A stretch of 64,000 bases of DNA from Burhinus oedicnemus. Lineage: Eukaryota > Chordata > Aves > Charadriiformes > Burhinidae. The position numbers and the translations under genes are program-made. Below, piece by piece: positions 1 to 13,390 of the stretch. The notes beneath the pieces were generated by a model. That model was not told the DNA's origin and did not search any database. It saw only the letters and a list, made by a program, of their open reading frames with translations. The stretch covers positions 3,667,017-3,731,016 of the forward strand of contig VFFE01009068.1 in assembly GCA_008921705.1 (NCBI GenBank), given 5' to 3'. Within the stretch, counting starts at the first letter, position 1. The number at the start of each line of letters is the position of its first letter.

Positions 1-833
1 TCCGTTCAAGCAGGGGAGGACTTGGGGAGATGGTACTACTCACCGGGTGGTGAATATCACCTTTCAGGTGATGACTACCAATCACAGAAATAAAGCTTTG
101 AAATTTTGGTTGGAAACAATACTATTTGTAGCTAAGCTATCACTAGTCTAAGAGGGGCACTGAGGGGAAAAACAGCTCAATGTACAAGAGTTTTTTACTG
201 CTTATTAGGAACTGATGCCTTGCGCTGGTAAACAGCATTTGCAGCTATTGGCAGAATTGCAAATACTTGCAGAAGTAGATTTGCAAGGAAGATTAAATAT
301 GGAACTGGCTGTTCCTGTGCTACTATTCAATTCATTCTGTTGCGTCTTTTACATATCCTAGAATGTTTTCTGAAAATCATGAGCTCTCATCCAATATGTT
401 GCTTAAAATCACGTTTGAGGAGCCTGCTTCCCCACATAATCACACCAGTTTCGCAAAGCCCCTGTGTAAGGTTGCCTGAAACAGATAGAGCCAGGTAGGT
501 TGCTTGGGCTGAGCGCCTCAGCAGCCTGAAAAGCTTGTTAATTCTTTCAACAGCCACGAGGAGGCCAAGAAGAGTGAACAAGACAGTAACGCACTTGCTA
601 CGGGTGCTGGCACAAGCTTACGCACAACGTGTCCGGCTTCAACAGGTCCAAATGAGCAATCCTTCAACTGTGCTACGCACGTGCCAAGCTCCCTTATCCA
701 CCACGGCACCCAGCTGCCTTAGGAAAAACAATGTGAAGCTTAAGCTGCTATTCCATTAATAGTTAAAGACAACAAAATAAGGACCTAGGCTGCGGCATGC
801 TATGCATGGGATTTTTATGTTACTGTACGTGTT
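1..833. other. Unique non-coding DNA, nothing recognised
   Basis: No gene, RNA or repeat that I recognise. The open frames here are about 60-75 codons on both strands and overlap one another, as expected by chance. The stretch 520-730 is somewhat richer in CpG and GC than its surroundings but has no recognisable coding signature. Confidence 0.6.
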
Positions 834-1030
834 GAGATGCAGCTGCTAGGGACATGGAAAGCATGATTTAGACAAATTTTGTAACACAGTAGAATTGTTC
901 TGAAAAAGAACAGAAAAGAGCCCTCGCTGCAAAAAAGAAAGTCCACGAGAAACTCGTTCAGAGAAAAGAAGCAGCAAAAAAGAGGGGTGAGAAATGGAAT
1001 AATAAACTGAAACAACAAGAGGTATGGGAT
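834..1030. repeat. Unclassified interspersed repeat, copy A
   Basis: This stretch aligns by eye, in the same orientation, with 9392-9581. Shared blocks include AGAATTGTTCTGAA, a GAGAAACT-GTTCAGAG-like block (copy B reads GAGAAACT-GCTCAGAG), and a purine-rich end with AATAAT and GGTATGGGA/GGAATGGGA. Identity is roughly 70-75 percent over about 190 bp, with small gaps. Homology stops near the same point in both copies, which suggests a real element boundary or a shared truncation. I do not recognise the family. It carries no coding potential, no clear terminal inverted repeats and no poly-A tail. It could be part of an old LTR or of the internal region of a retrotransposon. True strand is unknown. 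Confidence 0.6.
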
Positions 1031-4000
1031 TCTTTCTGTCAGTACTCCTGCATCTTCCCTGTTCACTTTTTGGTGGGTCACTTCAGCTACCATTCTTGCA
1101 CAAGAAGCTATAACAGAAATAGCCAATTTTGTAAATCCAGGGCAAACTAGTGTCATACAGAAATCATCTGTCCTGGTAAAATTAACATACATACTTTTAA
1201 CTGCGAAACATGGGTAGTCAGGGAGATTTCAGGGCTGTAGCAAAAAGGACTAGAATTTCAGCCAGTCATTACAACTGAAATCCATCAGAAAGCAGCCAGC
1301 TAGCGTGGAGGAGACAGCTCTGGTCTGTTGACACCCATTTTTCAGAGAACTGAACACCTGCATCTCCACCTAATTTGCACTAGTGAATACTAGTCAATAC
1401 TGCGAAGGCGGTATCCAAAGGAACCTGTACTGGGAGGCTCCATGACCATTCATTCAGTCCTCTGCCCTCCAGTCCTATCAACCGGTCTGCCTGTGGCAGT
1501 ACTCTGGGGCACAGCTGAGCCTGACCCTGTGCTTCTTTGCAGGCCATGGAGAACTGGGGACACGGCTGGGGGATGTCTCCAAGCACATGAGATGCTCCAG
1601 AGGAACATATCGCTGGGCTTCAAGCTGGCTGGACACCTGAGCTGAGCCCCTAGTCTTCCTGAGCATGTCAGTCCTTAATACCAAATCCTTCATCTGCATT
1701 TCTGCCATTTCACGAACGGCATACGTACTTGTTAGGGAAGGGTGTACCTAAAAGTAAACCTCCCCAACAGGACACACTGTGGGGCTGTAGAGTTGCCAAA
1801 TCTCTGTTTCAGGCTGCTGCTTCTGCACAGCTTCACACTCTTTTAATGGGCAACTTGAGAAAACAAGGAGAACCACCTACAGCTAATCTCAGACTATACA
1901 GAGTCGCTGAATGAATGCCATACTGAGTCAAGACCTCAACTATTTACCTCGAGAGGATGAAAATCAGATGAAACTCCTGAGGTTTTTGGCAGGTGGAATA
2001 ATTTTCCTCACAAAGAATGGGTACAGTGAGTTTGAATATGTATTCCTAAAATACAACAAAGGTACACAATTAATTTTGGAAAGTCAGTATCTATTTCTAA
2101 AATTCCATTGAGATACCATAAATAATGCTTTGCAAGCTTATTAATTTAATAGCTCTGATATTCATTCTATTTCATCATGTGTTTCCTAGGCTTTTATTCA
2201 TTTTGATTTGTTTTTTCCTCCTCAAATACTGTTTTAAATAGCTTTCATGAAATTGCTGCATAATAAGTGTACCCTTTTTGTTCTTATTCAGGGAAGCTCA
2301 GCAAAAGCATAACAAATAACAAAGCTGATAAAAGGATACATGAAATGCATACCAAAATCCAGGAGGTTTATTCTGATATCAGCACCATTTAACTTCAAGC
2401 CAAGACATGAATCTCATCAGGCAATATTTTACCAAGCTGTTGGGCGATGGATTCAAGCCAGCATCAGAGCCCCGTAAGTAGTGGAATTCTGTTTTCATCT
2501 TCATCGACCCCTCACGACTGTAAGTGTGCAATATAGTAACGTGTTATTTAGTCATCCAGCTCAAAAAGGCAAGAGAGCCATTTTATGGCTTTTAACTTTG
2601 CTGGGTGAGCTGGAATTAAAATTAGTTGTTAACAAGAAAACAGAATACGTAATGATCATGGTAGAGTCTAAAATAAATTATGACATTTACGCTCGCACAC
2701 CTGTATTTTGGAGAGTGAATGTGACTGAACAAGGCAATTATCTTTAATTAGGGGGGGGCTAGGGTCATTCCATTAATTATGTCCATCACAGCTAGTTAAC
2801 AATATTGATTAACAAGATAAGAAACAGAATAAGCCATTCATCCCTGAATGTTTTTTTTTTTTTTACAGATTTTGTAGTGAATTACTACAACGTATTTCAA
2901 AAGGAAAATAACAGAATTGGAGGTGCCATAATTCCAACAAAGCAAGATTTCAAAAAGGCTATTGTGAAAAACATTCCTGAATCAATCTGCTTTTGTTAAT
3001 ATAGAACAATTATTGAGCTAAATAAACATACAAGAGCATTCTGTAAGTGTGCCTGACATAGACAGGGAAAACACTCTTTGATCCTTGAAGCAAAGGGATT
3101 CCAGGCCCAAACTTTGCAGGGCTGAAGACAAAGACAAATTAAAATCTGATTGACTGCAATTGATTAAGAAGAATGCAGATTTGCCACAAGGAGTCCTGAA
3201 CTAACTTGGAAACGGTTGTCTAAGAATGGCTTAGTGTAATCCCTGGTTTAACTCAAAAACAGTCAGAGGAATCATATTACGAATTATTTTGTCTTTGAGA
3301 TATTATGAAAGAGAAATACAGACATACATATGTTCCCTCTCTCTCGCTCACGTACACACACACTTGCTCCTCCACATGTTTTGCAATAGACAAGTTCTCA
3401 ATCTGTGAGATGTCCTACTATTTTCAAAATAAAAGTCAGGTTTTTCCCTGCCTTTTTCTTTTCCTGTTTTTTTTTTTTTTTAATATCTATATCCTCTCAC
3501 AACATAGTGATTGATCCCCAAGTTTGGTGGCAAGCAACCAAGTGGACATCAAACATACGTGGTGCTTCTGAAGCCCCAGAGCCAAACTGCAAATTGGAAA
3601 CGCACTCCTGGTTACTCCATCAACAAAAGAGATCCTTGATGTGCAATTCCACTCATCATCCCTCTTAAGCCATTATTAGGCAGCTGAGATGAGACAACAA
3701 TGAATGAGTATGTGCCTGATTGTTAGCATGTCAGATGTACATTATTAAAAACAGTAGGGGCAAGAAGAAAGATGAGAGGGAAGGCATTTGCTTCTTTGTT
3801 CAGATGTTGGAAAGCTTATTTGGGAAGAAAGGAGTTCTAGGACACACTGACATAGATATAAGGACTTCATGCAATGAAGGCATCCAAACCTTCCCTGTGT
3901 ATTTTGGATAATGATGTTTTCAGCTATTTTCTGTTTTATATTAAAGGAATACATGTGCTAAGCTCAGCTGATTTAGAAACGTGATCTCTCACCCGGGAGA

Positions 4001-5590
4001 ATTTTTCCTATGTCTTATTATTGCATTTTTTTAATATTGTTATGGGCCAAGCAATGATCCGGAAATTAACACAAAAGCAAACCTTATTCTGACCCTGTCT
4101 ATGAAGTACCAGTTCTTGGTCATGTTCAAAATCATCTTCTCATATTCGCTACTTTAAAAAAGGAATGCAAAGTGTGATAGTTTTTAGGATATAATGCAAT
4201 CACCAACTGTTAACAATACTATTGAAATTATTCTCTTAATGAAAACATTTAAGAAGCATTTAACTACATTGTTCACACCAAAAATAAAGCTATAGTTGGG
4301 CTGATAGTAACTACTATGCTCATTACCAAAGAATTAGACCCTCTCAGAACACCTGCTTCAGACCACAGGTGTAACAGAACAAATGCTAATGGGGAAAAAA
4401 ACCCTCTCTACTGGAAATACACAACTTTTTTTTTCTTTTTTTCTTTTTTTTTTTCTTTTTTCCCATAATGTGTTTGCTTTGGTAGAGTCAGACAGATTCT
4501 TTAGGGAAGTTTATGCTAGCAAATGTATAAGTGTTTTGCATTTAAATATAAAATAGTAAATCACGTGACCAAGAAGGAGATGTGCAACCTTAAGACAAAA
4601 TCAGCTGGTGAAGCATTTTATATGGACTGTCAGAACTTTGAGAAAAAAATCAGAACTGACTTCTGTCAAACATTGACACTGCTGTGTACCAGGAAATGCT
4701 GCAAGGCAAGGTTTGGCAGTGTTTCTCAACATACCAATTCCTTGCTTATAAATGTAAACTTCAAAAAAAATTTCAGTAAAATACAGACTATTGTGAACAT
4801 GTTGGATTGTGTACTTGTTGTAAGCACTTTAACAATGAAATGACATTTCTGTAAGATCGGTGCTCTTGAAAATGGTGTTGACAAAGTTTGCAAATGCCTC
4901 TGACCAAAGTATCTGCAAAGGTTCCAGAAGAGATACTCCCTAGAGATGCTGCATGATAAAGTAAATGAGACTGTATCTAAATTGAACAACAGGGTTATTA
5001 GCCTTACAACACGGATATTTTGACATCCAGCTGTATGTGAATCAAATGCATTCTGCATGAAACCAAATCATCACATACCTTTGGCTTTGCAATAAAAAAC
5101 ACATAAGGCAAAAATACAGATGCTTTCAAGACTATAAGAAGTTTAAAAGTTACCATCCCAGAGTTACTTTAGTGGAATGACTCCTGTTGATATCAAAAGG
5201 CTATAGCTGAGAGTGAGTATTCCTTTACCCAAAAACTTAAGTTCATACTAGAAAGCAGCCTCACCAGTAAAGAGCTGTGATCAGAGAAATTATGATCTCT
5301 GCGGCAACTCCTGTGTGCATCGGATGAGACTAGAGAGAACGTTGTGAGGATTGTGGGTGCAGATGAGAAAGGGGAAACACTGCCAGGACATTGGGAACTT
5401 TTGGAATAATTCTGGGAGTTAATTGTAAAACTTGATTAAACCATGCTATTATTTACAGATTTTAATGCTTTCAACATTACAAACTTTTTTTCTTATTTTT
5501 TTTTCTAAGCACTGAAAACACAGTTTCTAACTAGATTACTTGAATGCCACAAACTATAAACTACAGCACAACCACAGTGTTCTTAAATTT
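1031..5590. other. Unique AT-rich non-coding DNA
   Basis: No gene or known mobile element recognised. Contents are homopolymer and low-complexity tracts: G8 near 2752, T-runs near 2850 and 3467-3481, and a T-rich C-interrupted tract at about 4423-4461. A short GC-richer patch at 1420-1660 contains a splice-acceptor-like tract ending at 1542, but the frame behind it closes after 14 codons. Confidence 0.6.
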
Positions 5591-5600
5591 GCAGTAGATT

Positions 5601-5630
5601 CCCCCTTCCCGGGGAAATTTCCCGGGGCTG
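5601..5630. promoter_or_regulatory. GC-flanked palindrome with kappaB-like core
   Basis: The core GGGAAATTTCCC at 5612-5623 is a perfect 12-bp palindrome. The nine bases TTCCCGGGG occur twice around it, separated by AAA. The core fits the known consensus for NF-kappaB sites (GGG then purine-rich then YCC). It stands out against the AT-rich flanks and has two CpG dinucleotides. Any regulatory role is inference, since no promoter or gene is visible nearby. Confidence 0.25.
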
Positions 5631-5640
5631 AATACTCCAG

Positions 5641-8600
5641 TGTTGACTTCTGTGGTTGAAAACCATAATGTGTCTCCCTTTTTATTTGCTTATTTCTCCC
5701 CCTTTGCAATGCTTTGAAAAAATCTTTCTCTAGTAAACCTCTACATTCTTGTAGCTATCAAGTCTTTCATGTTTCTGTCAACAGAAAGAAGCTTTGAACA
5801 GGATCAAGCGTAATTACATCTAGCTATTTATTGTTATCACTATTTATATTTATTAAGGGACAGCAGACGTTTGGGTTTTTTTTAAACAGAGGTGGTATTT
5901 TATATTCTAACTATATGGCACAGTCAATTGTATTTCTGCTTACAGTGCAGCTATCCTGCAAAAAGTCAGATTTATAGAAATGAATGGAATTTCTTTCTCG
6001 TTGAACAGGTCTAAAGGAACTGTTCAACAAGATCTCTTCAACAAGGACCACAGTTTTGACTGAAAAGTTGTGTCTCAGTAGGTTCCTCTGCATCCAAAAA
6101 AAAACATTTGTGCCTTCAGTTTTATTTGCAGATGTGACAGAACCCACGAGCTGTGAAGGAAGTAGGTAAGCTTCATAGTATGAGTGCACAAAAGTCAGTG
6201 CCTTCCCGTACCAATGGGCAGGTCTCTGCCTCTGTACGAATGTAGCTCTAAGATCCAAAGAGGAATTAGAAGCCAAAAAAAAAAATAAAAAATGACATAT
6301 TAAATAAATTCTGTAGCGTGCCAGCCCTACTACCTGTCTCATGATACTTCCTCATAGATTAAGTAATAAGCATCTGCTTATCTACAGTTGCCAGGCTCTC
6401 TAGTTTCCAGTTATCAGGTCCTCTGTTTCTTCTGCCTCTCCTTCATGCTCCTGTAATGTCCCTCCTGTGCTTCTTAGTGGCTGTGGTGTTTCACAAACAA
6501 CACAGGCAGGTGACAAGCTGCAAACTGTGCTGTTCTGCACTTATTCTTGAAATCTGTTTCTTGATAGAATAGCAGTACTCAACTGCACTAACCTCTATAC
6601 GCTAAAGCAGAGTTTGTTATATTTGCTTTTGACTGCTGACGTACTGTTTGGCTGTTTACATCCCTGTTTCATTTGATTACAACAGAAAAACTCTCAGGTG
6701 TAGGGGTTGGCTGCCTTAAGCAAATGACATAGCTAGGCAGTCCCAATTCAAAGTGAGTCACTATTACTAGAATGTCCACCCCCTTAACAGTGCCTGAAGT
6801 GACAAGATGGTTCCATGGACAAAGAACTGATATACGTTGACTAACAAAGAGGTCAAGGTAGTCAGTTTTAAAAGCTGCACAACTCATCTTCAATAGGTCC
6901 CAGACGTAGGACCGTGCTGGCATTATCTGAAAGAGCAGGACCATAACAGAATTTTCTTGGGAAACCATGCTGCACTGGGCCATGAGGACTCTCGGCTTCT
7001 TTGTAGTACCAGAAAAAGCAGGAGCTACTTGGCAAGCTTTGTGAATGCTGCCACAACTTTAAAGCATGTGATTGTAAGCAACCAGGTAACCAAGGCTGAC
7101 CCACATACTTAAATACGAACCTGGGGTGCTGGCCCAGGGCTATCCCAAGGCAGAACGTGGGTTGGGGGCTCTGAGAACCACAGAAGTAGGTCCCCTAATT
7201 CTTTGCTCTACATCTCCCCTAAGGGAAATAAGGGATTCTGGTATTCTGGAATGTGGCCATAAAGTTGGGCATCCTTTATCTAGGAACTGGCTGTCAATGT
7301 AATGATAACCAAGGATATGATACTTCATGTTTCATGAAGTCAGGATTCACTGTTAAAATTGAAGTTTTGTGCCTACAACTACCTTTGCCAGTGCCTCTGA
7401 GCCAATTGCCATCGGCAGCAACTCAAGGAATCACATTTGTATATTAGAATACAGACATTGTGTCTGGGACATAATGACCAGGTTTAGAAGAAGATTCACA
7501 TAATTTATTCTCCTAGCTCCTTCAAGCAGGCAAAAGCTCAAATATGCCAAGGGTCTGTAAGGGAGCTGTGGTTTGCTTTTGTCACTGTTCATCAGCAATA
7601 TGACAGAACCCAGCAAACTGGCAATAATGACAGAATATTCTGATTGTAATATTTAGATAATGCATACTTCTTTGCAAAGAAATTGATAAATATATTTTTG
7701 ATTAAACAGAGCCTAAATCATTTTTAATCTTCTAAATACTAATCAGGGTATTTTCAGTATTTTCGTAAACACATTGTTTGCATTTTTGTCTATGTAAAGC
7801 TGCGTTTATCATTCTGTGCAGAACACTGGAAAACAGTCATGCTTTCCTTCCTGTTTTGCATAAATGAACAAGGTACCTGTGTAACTAGGCTGATTCACAG
7901 TAAAGCCACGACCCTTGCTGTCAACGTGGTGAAGCCAAACGTGCCCTTAGAGCTCTAGTGCCAAACACCTCCCACTAGTACTGCGCAGCAATGAGGGATA
8001 GAATGACCCTCATTTGCCTTTCCACACCTTGGGTTAGATCAGACACAGAAGCCAAATAAAGGCAGGGTACTCCGTACCCAATCAGGGCGTTTAGTCACTC
8101 AAATGCACACTTGCATTGACCCCAAGAAGGTTATATTCCTTATGCCATGGCTTACAATTACATTAGCAATTGCCAAGAGAGAAATGAGAAAACACATATG
8201 CTTAGGAGATACATAGATAATGATGTCACGTATTTTACATGTTACAGCTAGAGTCTGCCATAAAACCACCAAATTTGTTATTAGCTCTGACTTCTTCATA
8301 CCATGCTGAGAGGGAAAAGAGGTGTTAAGGATCCTTCTTGTCCCAAAATATTCTTAACCCAAATGATACCAGCAAGAAAGACTGTGAAGGATCAAAACGT
8401 TAGCTTGCTCTGAGGCAGAAAAGTCAATCACCTTTTACATATTTACAAGAAATCCTCATCTGTTTCAGACACAAGGCTTGCTTCCTCTCAAAACCTTGGT
8501 GACACCAGTAGCTTCTGCCAAGACATGGTCTTCATCACTCCACCTCTTAATCTTTGCTTATGTATTGTTCTGAGTAACCATTTCAGAGCTTTTCTAGAAC

Positions 8601-9391
8601 TGTGTGCAGTATTACCAACATCACAAGTCTTTAGTCACACTTCCAAATGTTCTACATTTTCCTTAGCTATTTTTTAAATTTTCATAAATAAAAGTGGGGG
8701 ATCGCAACATCTGTCTCTGGGTTTTTTTACACTCTGGAAATATGTAGATGAGTTTTCAAGCTTTTTTTCCAGCAAGAAATTTTTTAGTATTTTTTAAATA
8801 TAATTAACTTCAAGAATTTAAATAAAAAATACAAAAATAACTTGGAATTTAAGAGGAAAGTATGATAAGCAGTAAATTTTGATCATCCATGTTGCTCAGT
8901 CAGAAAAGCGTCAGCCATGTGAGATGCAAATAATGTTTGTTCAGCTGTGTTATTTTCTCTGTGAATCGAAATTAATTCACTTGAAAAGGTTATCAGAATG
9001 TTATTTAATTAGTATTACTGATATCACAGGCCAACACTATCACATACAAGTCATGTAGTTTAGAATAATGATGATCTAACAGTGCTGATGGAGGGTTCAC
9101 AAGGCAGAAAGTTTAAGTCACTCAGAGCTGGTCAATAACTGTGATTTCCCAGTACAAGCACTTGTGCCAATGTCAAGACACTTTGGGCAGAAGAACAGAT
9201 GAACTGCTACCGAGATGCACGTTCCCGCAGTGGCAATCCTTATTATTTTGTGATAGTCAATTTAAAGCTAACTTTTAGTTACACAGTAGTAACTTTGATG
9301 AAGATCTGCGAAGGCTTTTTAGGACTCTAATACTCATTGAACTCAAAACAGCTTCTACATGCTCAGGTGGATCCAGGTAACCGCAAACCCT
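5641..9391. other. Unique AT-rich non-coding DNA
   Basis: No gene recognised. The longest frame (antisense, 5911-6342, 143 codons) resembles no family that I know and lacks splice or initiation context. A slightly GC-richer patch lies at about 6900-7230 without recognisable content. Confidence 0.6.
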
Positions 9392-9581
9392 GAGACACAG
9401 CTGGTAGGGACTTGCCAGGCATGACTTAAACAAGTTTTGTAAGGCAGCAGAATTGTTCTGAACATAAATGAACCCTCACTAAAAAAATGAAATCCAAGAG
9501 AAACTTGCTCAGAGAAAAAGGGAAGCAAGAAAAGAGGAAAGAGAAATTAAATAATGGACTAAAACAATAACAGGAATGGGA
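9392..9581. repeat. Unclassified interspersed repeat, copy B
   Basis: This is the second copy of the repeat at 834-1030, in the same orientation, about 8.5 kb away. It lacks a roughly 6-base segment present in copy A and has a one-base gap near the 3' end. Upstream of the clear match, both copies share a weaker resemblance starting at an ATGCT motif some 30-40 bases earlier, so the element may extend to about 9357 here. The divergence suggests two old independent insertions, not a recent duplication; a duplication would be expected to carry flanking sequence with it. Confidence 0.6.
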
Positions 9582-12500
9582 CTGTGACTAACAGTCACAG
9601 TGACTAATCTATCGAGAAATATTACACATTAAAGAATTCTCATAGAAATGTTTCAAAACTACCTCTTAAGTAGGCAGTACCATCAATATTCCTAAATGAT
9701 AAGCTTGAATCACTATCTGTCTTTTGTCTTTTTTATCTCTTTTTGCCTGCAGTGAGTTACGTGTGGACAGTTACTGCTGTCCTGAGTGAAATTACTCTGC
9801 ATTTGATATGATTTCTTATCCATAGATCAAATTTGTTAACTTGAGCTGGCATTTTCAAATAAATCCAAGAATAAGCATCTTATTCCTCATGGGACTTTTC
9901 ACGGAAACTTCAGCATATGATCTTTTCAAACCACTGGGTATATTCGAATCTACTTTATAAGAGAGAAAAAAAAAAAAGCAGCAATGTTCCTATTGCTTCA
10001 TTATTTCTGCAAGAAATAATCTTTCCCAGCACTGATTCCATGACCTGTGCCAGATTTAACAGTGAAGACAGAAGACAGGAAGTTTCTTTTAGAGCTGATT
10101 TCAAGCAGGCAAAATCAAATATATGAACAAACCAAACACCTAAAGTAGATAACAGAATGAAAATCACCTAATTCTGCTTTCAGAGATAAAATCTTTTTTG
10201 TGTGTGTGAGCACAAAACTTCTTTTGTCATTTGTTTCTCATTAGTACTAAAAGAACATGAAACTTTAAATTGCAATCACACACAAAAATTACAACCAATG
10301 TGGGACTCTTATTCTGGATGATAGCTCAACTTCAGAAATAAGAAATAAACAGGTTTTGCAGAAAGAAAGATTCCATACATACTGAACGTGATGTCTTCGT
10401 TGTTATATTCACATTTTTTTCCCTTCTGCTTTCATGAAAAAGTACTAATTTTATGATATAGGCATAACAGGCATTCCAGTAGCATTTTCTCCTGTCTGAA
10501 AAACCTTAGGTCATAGTAAATATTGACATTCATCATCATCTTGCACGTTTCTGCTGGAGACCAGGACAGTGAACAGTTGATGTGACTGTGATATTGAAAA
10601 CAGTAAATTGTAAAACTGAATATATACTGAATCTGAAGACAAAAAGATGTGAAAAGGTAACAGCTCTGTACAATTAAGAAAAATCCCTTCATCTCTGTGG
10701 TCATGGAGAATGGCTAATATTCCATACTTTTCACACACACACACACACCCTTCTTTCTCAAGGAATCAAAGGGAAACTTATTTGAGGTATCTTAACTTGG
10801 ACTTTGACACAGTTGCAGAAGTTTATCCTTCCTGTCTGTTTACTCCACCAAGGAAATGTTTTCCACTTATGCAGCAGATTAATCTAATTAAATTAATTTA
10901 ATCCATTCTATATCCCTAAGGTAGAAAACAACCACATTTTCATTTATTTATGGGTTATTTTTCCTAGATTCTGAAACTAGTGGCAAAAAATTGTAGTGGA
11001 ATTAATTTTGAAGGCACATCTGATTTATGTAACCCCTTGAAGCAAAACCATCCCCTTTCCATGGTTAAGGCTGCTTCGCTGATACCTCCCATCTGCAAGG
11101 GAAAGTGACTACATTTTTTCCTTTTTAAGGGAAAATGTTGTTTTTAGCAATCTCTCACTTTTACATAATGGGATTATAAAAAAATATTTTGGAACTGGCA
11201 TGAATACTTCCCTTTTGAGGACTCTCACAAACTTTTGGATGTGTTTCCCTGTCTAAAAGTTCGTAATGTACTATAACTAAATTAATACTGGTAAGGATTT
11301 TCTGTTCCTTTTAGAAAGGAAACAAAATATGCTCTGAGTTACACTCTGAAACTGGGTTAACATTATGCCAATTATAAATACTTCTGCTCTGATTATTGAC
11401 ACGGGTAACTGTCGTTCATTTAGATGTCCCACTGCTTTTCCTCATATCATTTAGATAATGCTCCTATCTCCTCGGTTTCTTTTTTTGTCACAGATTGCCT
11501 GTACAAAAGTGTGAAGCTAATTTAGTTGTTAGATTACCCTCAAATCATCACAAAAATCAAAATACAGTGTTAAAAGTGTAGAGCTGTTCTTTTTAAGGTT
11601 TCTAGCTAAGACCACTGCTTAAACCAAAAAGAGAAAACCTCTCTTAGTTTGTGTGTTGCTATTTGTGGGTCTCCCAGAAACTGCTATCCTTAGGTTTCAA
11701 TTAATTCAGAATTAGCTGAATAAATTAACAGGGCTTGAATTCTCTGTTACATCAATTCCAGCTTTAAGTAATTTGACCAAGTACAATTGTTTCAATCCTC
11801 CTAAAATTTTCTCCAATAATCGGCATAGAAATGGGCATCCTCTTTGTGTTTCAGTTTATTACCCTTGGGGTAATGCTGTATAATGGAAATCTTTAGACTC
11901 TGCTATTGAAAGTGACATTTTGCGTGGCCCCTGCTCATGGTAAAACAGATTGGTGGAACCTGACTTGAACTAATGGCTCTAGACATGGACTGGAGACTCA
12001 AGGGTTGCTTTGCTGACTGTCAGTATGTATCTAATACTTCTGCGGAATGAAGAAAAATTTCCCATTCACTCACAACTGTTTTCACTTTGGGTATATCGCG
12101 TATCTTAGATTTCAGCTATAAACAATAGAGTTACAGCCACATTATAATTCATGTGCAAAATATTTGCATTTTTCCATAAATATGTTTCAAATTTCATCTT
12201 GTGCACTTCAGTCTGGAGGGTATCTATATTCTCTAGGTCTCATTTTAAATTGAAAATATGCACATTTTCATTTTTATACAGCCGAGCTGTTTGCCCACAC
12301 CAACATTCATGCTCGGATCAGCTGAAGTAATTTGTCAATTTACATTAAATCCCTTATTTGTAGTTCATTTGTTTTTAAAGGTATAGAACTGCTTTTTTTC
12401 AAATGTTTCTTAAAAGATATTTTTTATAAAGTGTCAATCTTATTTTTCAAGTCCCTAAATGATTTTACAGTAGCCCTTATTTGATGAAAAAGTAAAAAAA

Positions 12501-12761
12501 TAGTTTTTTACATGTAATTACATATTACTTACTTCCACTGTTTTCCATGGAAAACCCCACCTTTGTTTGAAAATACGGCTCTTCAGTTACATCCTCACTT
12601 CTAGCCAGCTTTCCTCCCAACGTGAACGCTGGTTGCAATTCACTTCAGATACTCTGAAACAGAAAGTAACAACAAAAAAATATGTTCCGATTCCATTAGA
12701 GTTAATGACAGTTTACAGCATTGTGAAAGTTAAGAAAACCTTCAGTTTGAAGCAATGACTG
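9582..12761. other. Unique AT-rich non-coding DNA
   Basis: No gene or known mobile element recognised. Open frames are below 95 codons. The region includes a short CA microsatellite, listed separately. Confidence 0.6.
10732..10748. repeat. (CA)n microsatellite
   Basis: Uninterrupted CA dinucleotide run of 17 bases (8.5 units), followed by CC. It could be length-polymorphic but is short. Confidence 0.9.
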
Positions 12762-13126
12762 TGTCCTGGTTTGAGGTAAAACAGAACTGATTTTACCTTC
12801 AGTAATTTTACTTTGCAGCTGAGCCTCTTCTAACTAACTGAGCTCTCTGAAATCTTGAAACTAACAGCATATTGTGGAGACATTTTTTGTTCTCAGAATG
12901 ATAAGACCTGATTACTTGTAATTTATGTCAAGGAATGGGATGCAGAGAGGCTTTTGCTTATCCTTATTGCTATAACACCCAAGGGCAGCCAACTTTGTTA
13001 CTTGCCCCGTTGGAGGGTGGGAAGCGGAAAAGCGTAGAGGGGTCACAGCTGCGGGGAGGAGCGGACAGGACAGGTGACCCAAAACTGACCAACAGGGTAT
13101 TCCATCCCATCTGACTCATGCTCAGG

Positions 13127-13132
13127 ATAAAA
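13127..13132 (+). promoter_or_regulatory. TATA-like box of the plus-strand LTR
   Basis: ATAAAA follows the LTR core ACTGACCAACAGGGTATTCC and a GCTCAGG motif, at the position where related LTRs carry their TATA box. Whether it still drives transcription cannot be told. Confidence 0.45.
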
Positions 13133-13384
13133 ACTGAGGGATCAAAGGGTCAGGGCTCTTTCTTCAATGGCTGGTGTCTGAGGAGGACTCTGTCTGTTCA
13201 TCTGCCTTTGATCCCAATCCCTGCATTCCTGAATCCAGATCTGGAATCCAGTTCCCATCCACCACTGAGTCTAGTCTGGGACTTTCCCCATGCCTGTCAG
13301 TGAAGCGATCCTCATCCTGGGAGCTTGATCCAGTTTTGTACATATTTCATTATTTCCTTTTTATTATTTTATTATTAATATTTC

Positions 13385-13390
13385 ATTAAA
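13385..13390 (+). terminator. LTR polyadenylation signal ATTAAA
   Basis: ATTAAA lies after a T/A-rich stretch with TTATT repeats, about 255 bases downstream of the TATA-like box. This is the usual arrangement at the R/U5 border of these LTRs. Confidence 0.5.

Noticed and set aside
1526..1600. Splice-acceptor-like tract followed by an ATG
   Set aside because: The frame ends after 14 codons, so no coding exon is supported.
4423..4461. T-rich tract resembling an inverted poly-A tail
   Set aside because: No recognisable retrotransposed gene lies next to it and no target duplication was seen; treated as low complexity.
5911..6342. Antisense open frame of 143 codons
   Set aside because: Matches no family I know and has no splice or promoter context. 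One frame of this length is not surprising over six frames of 64 kb.
13118..13389. Two overlapping plus-strand open frames of 61-71 codons
   Set aside because: Both lie within the plus-strand LTR.
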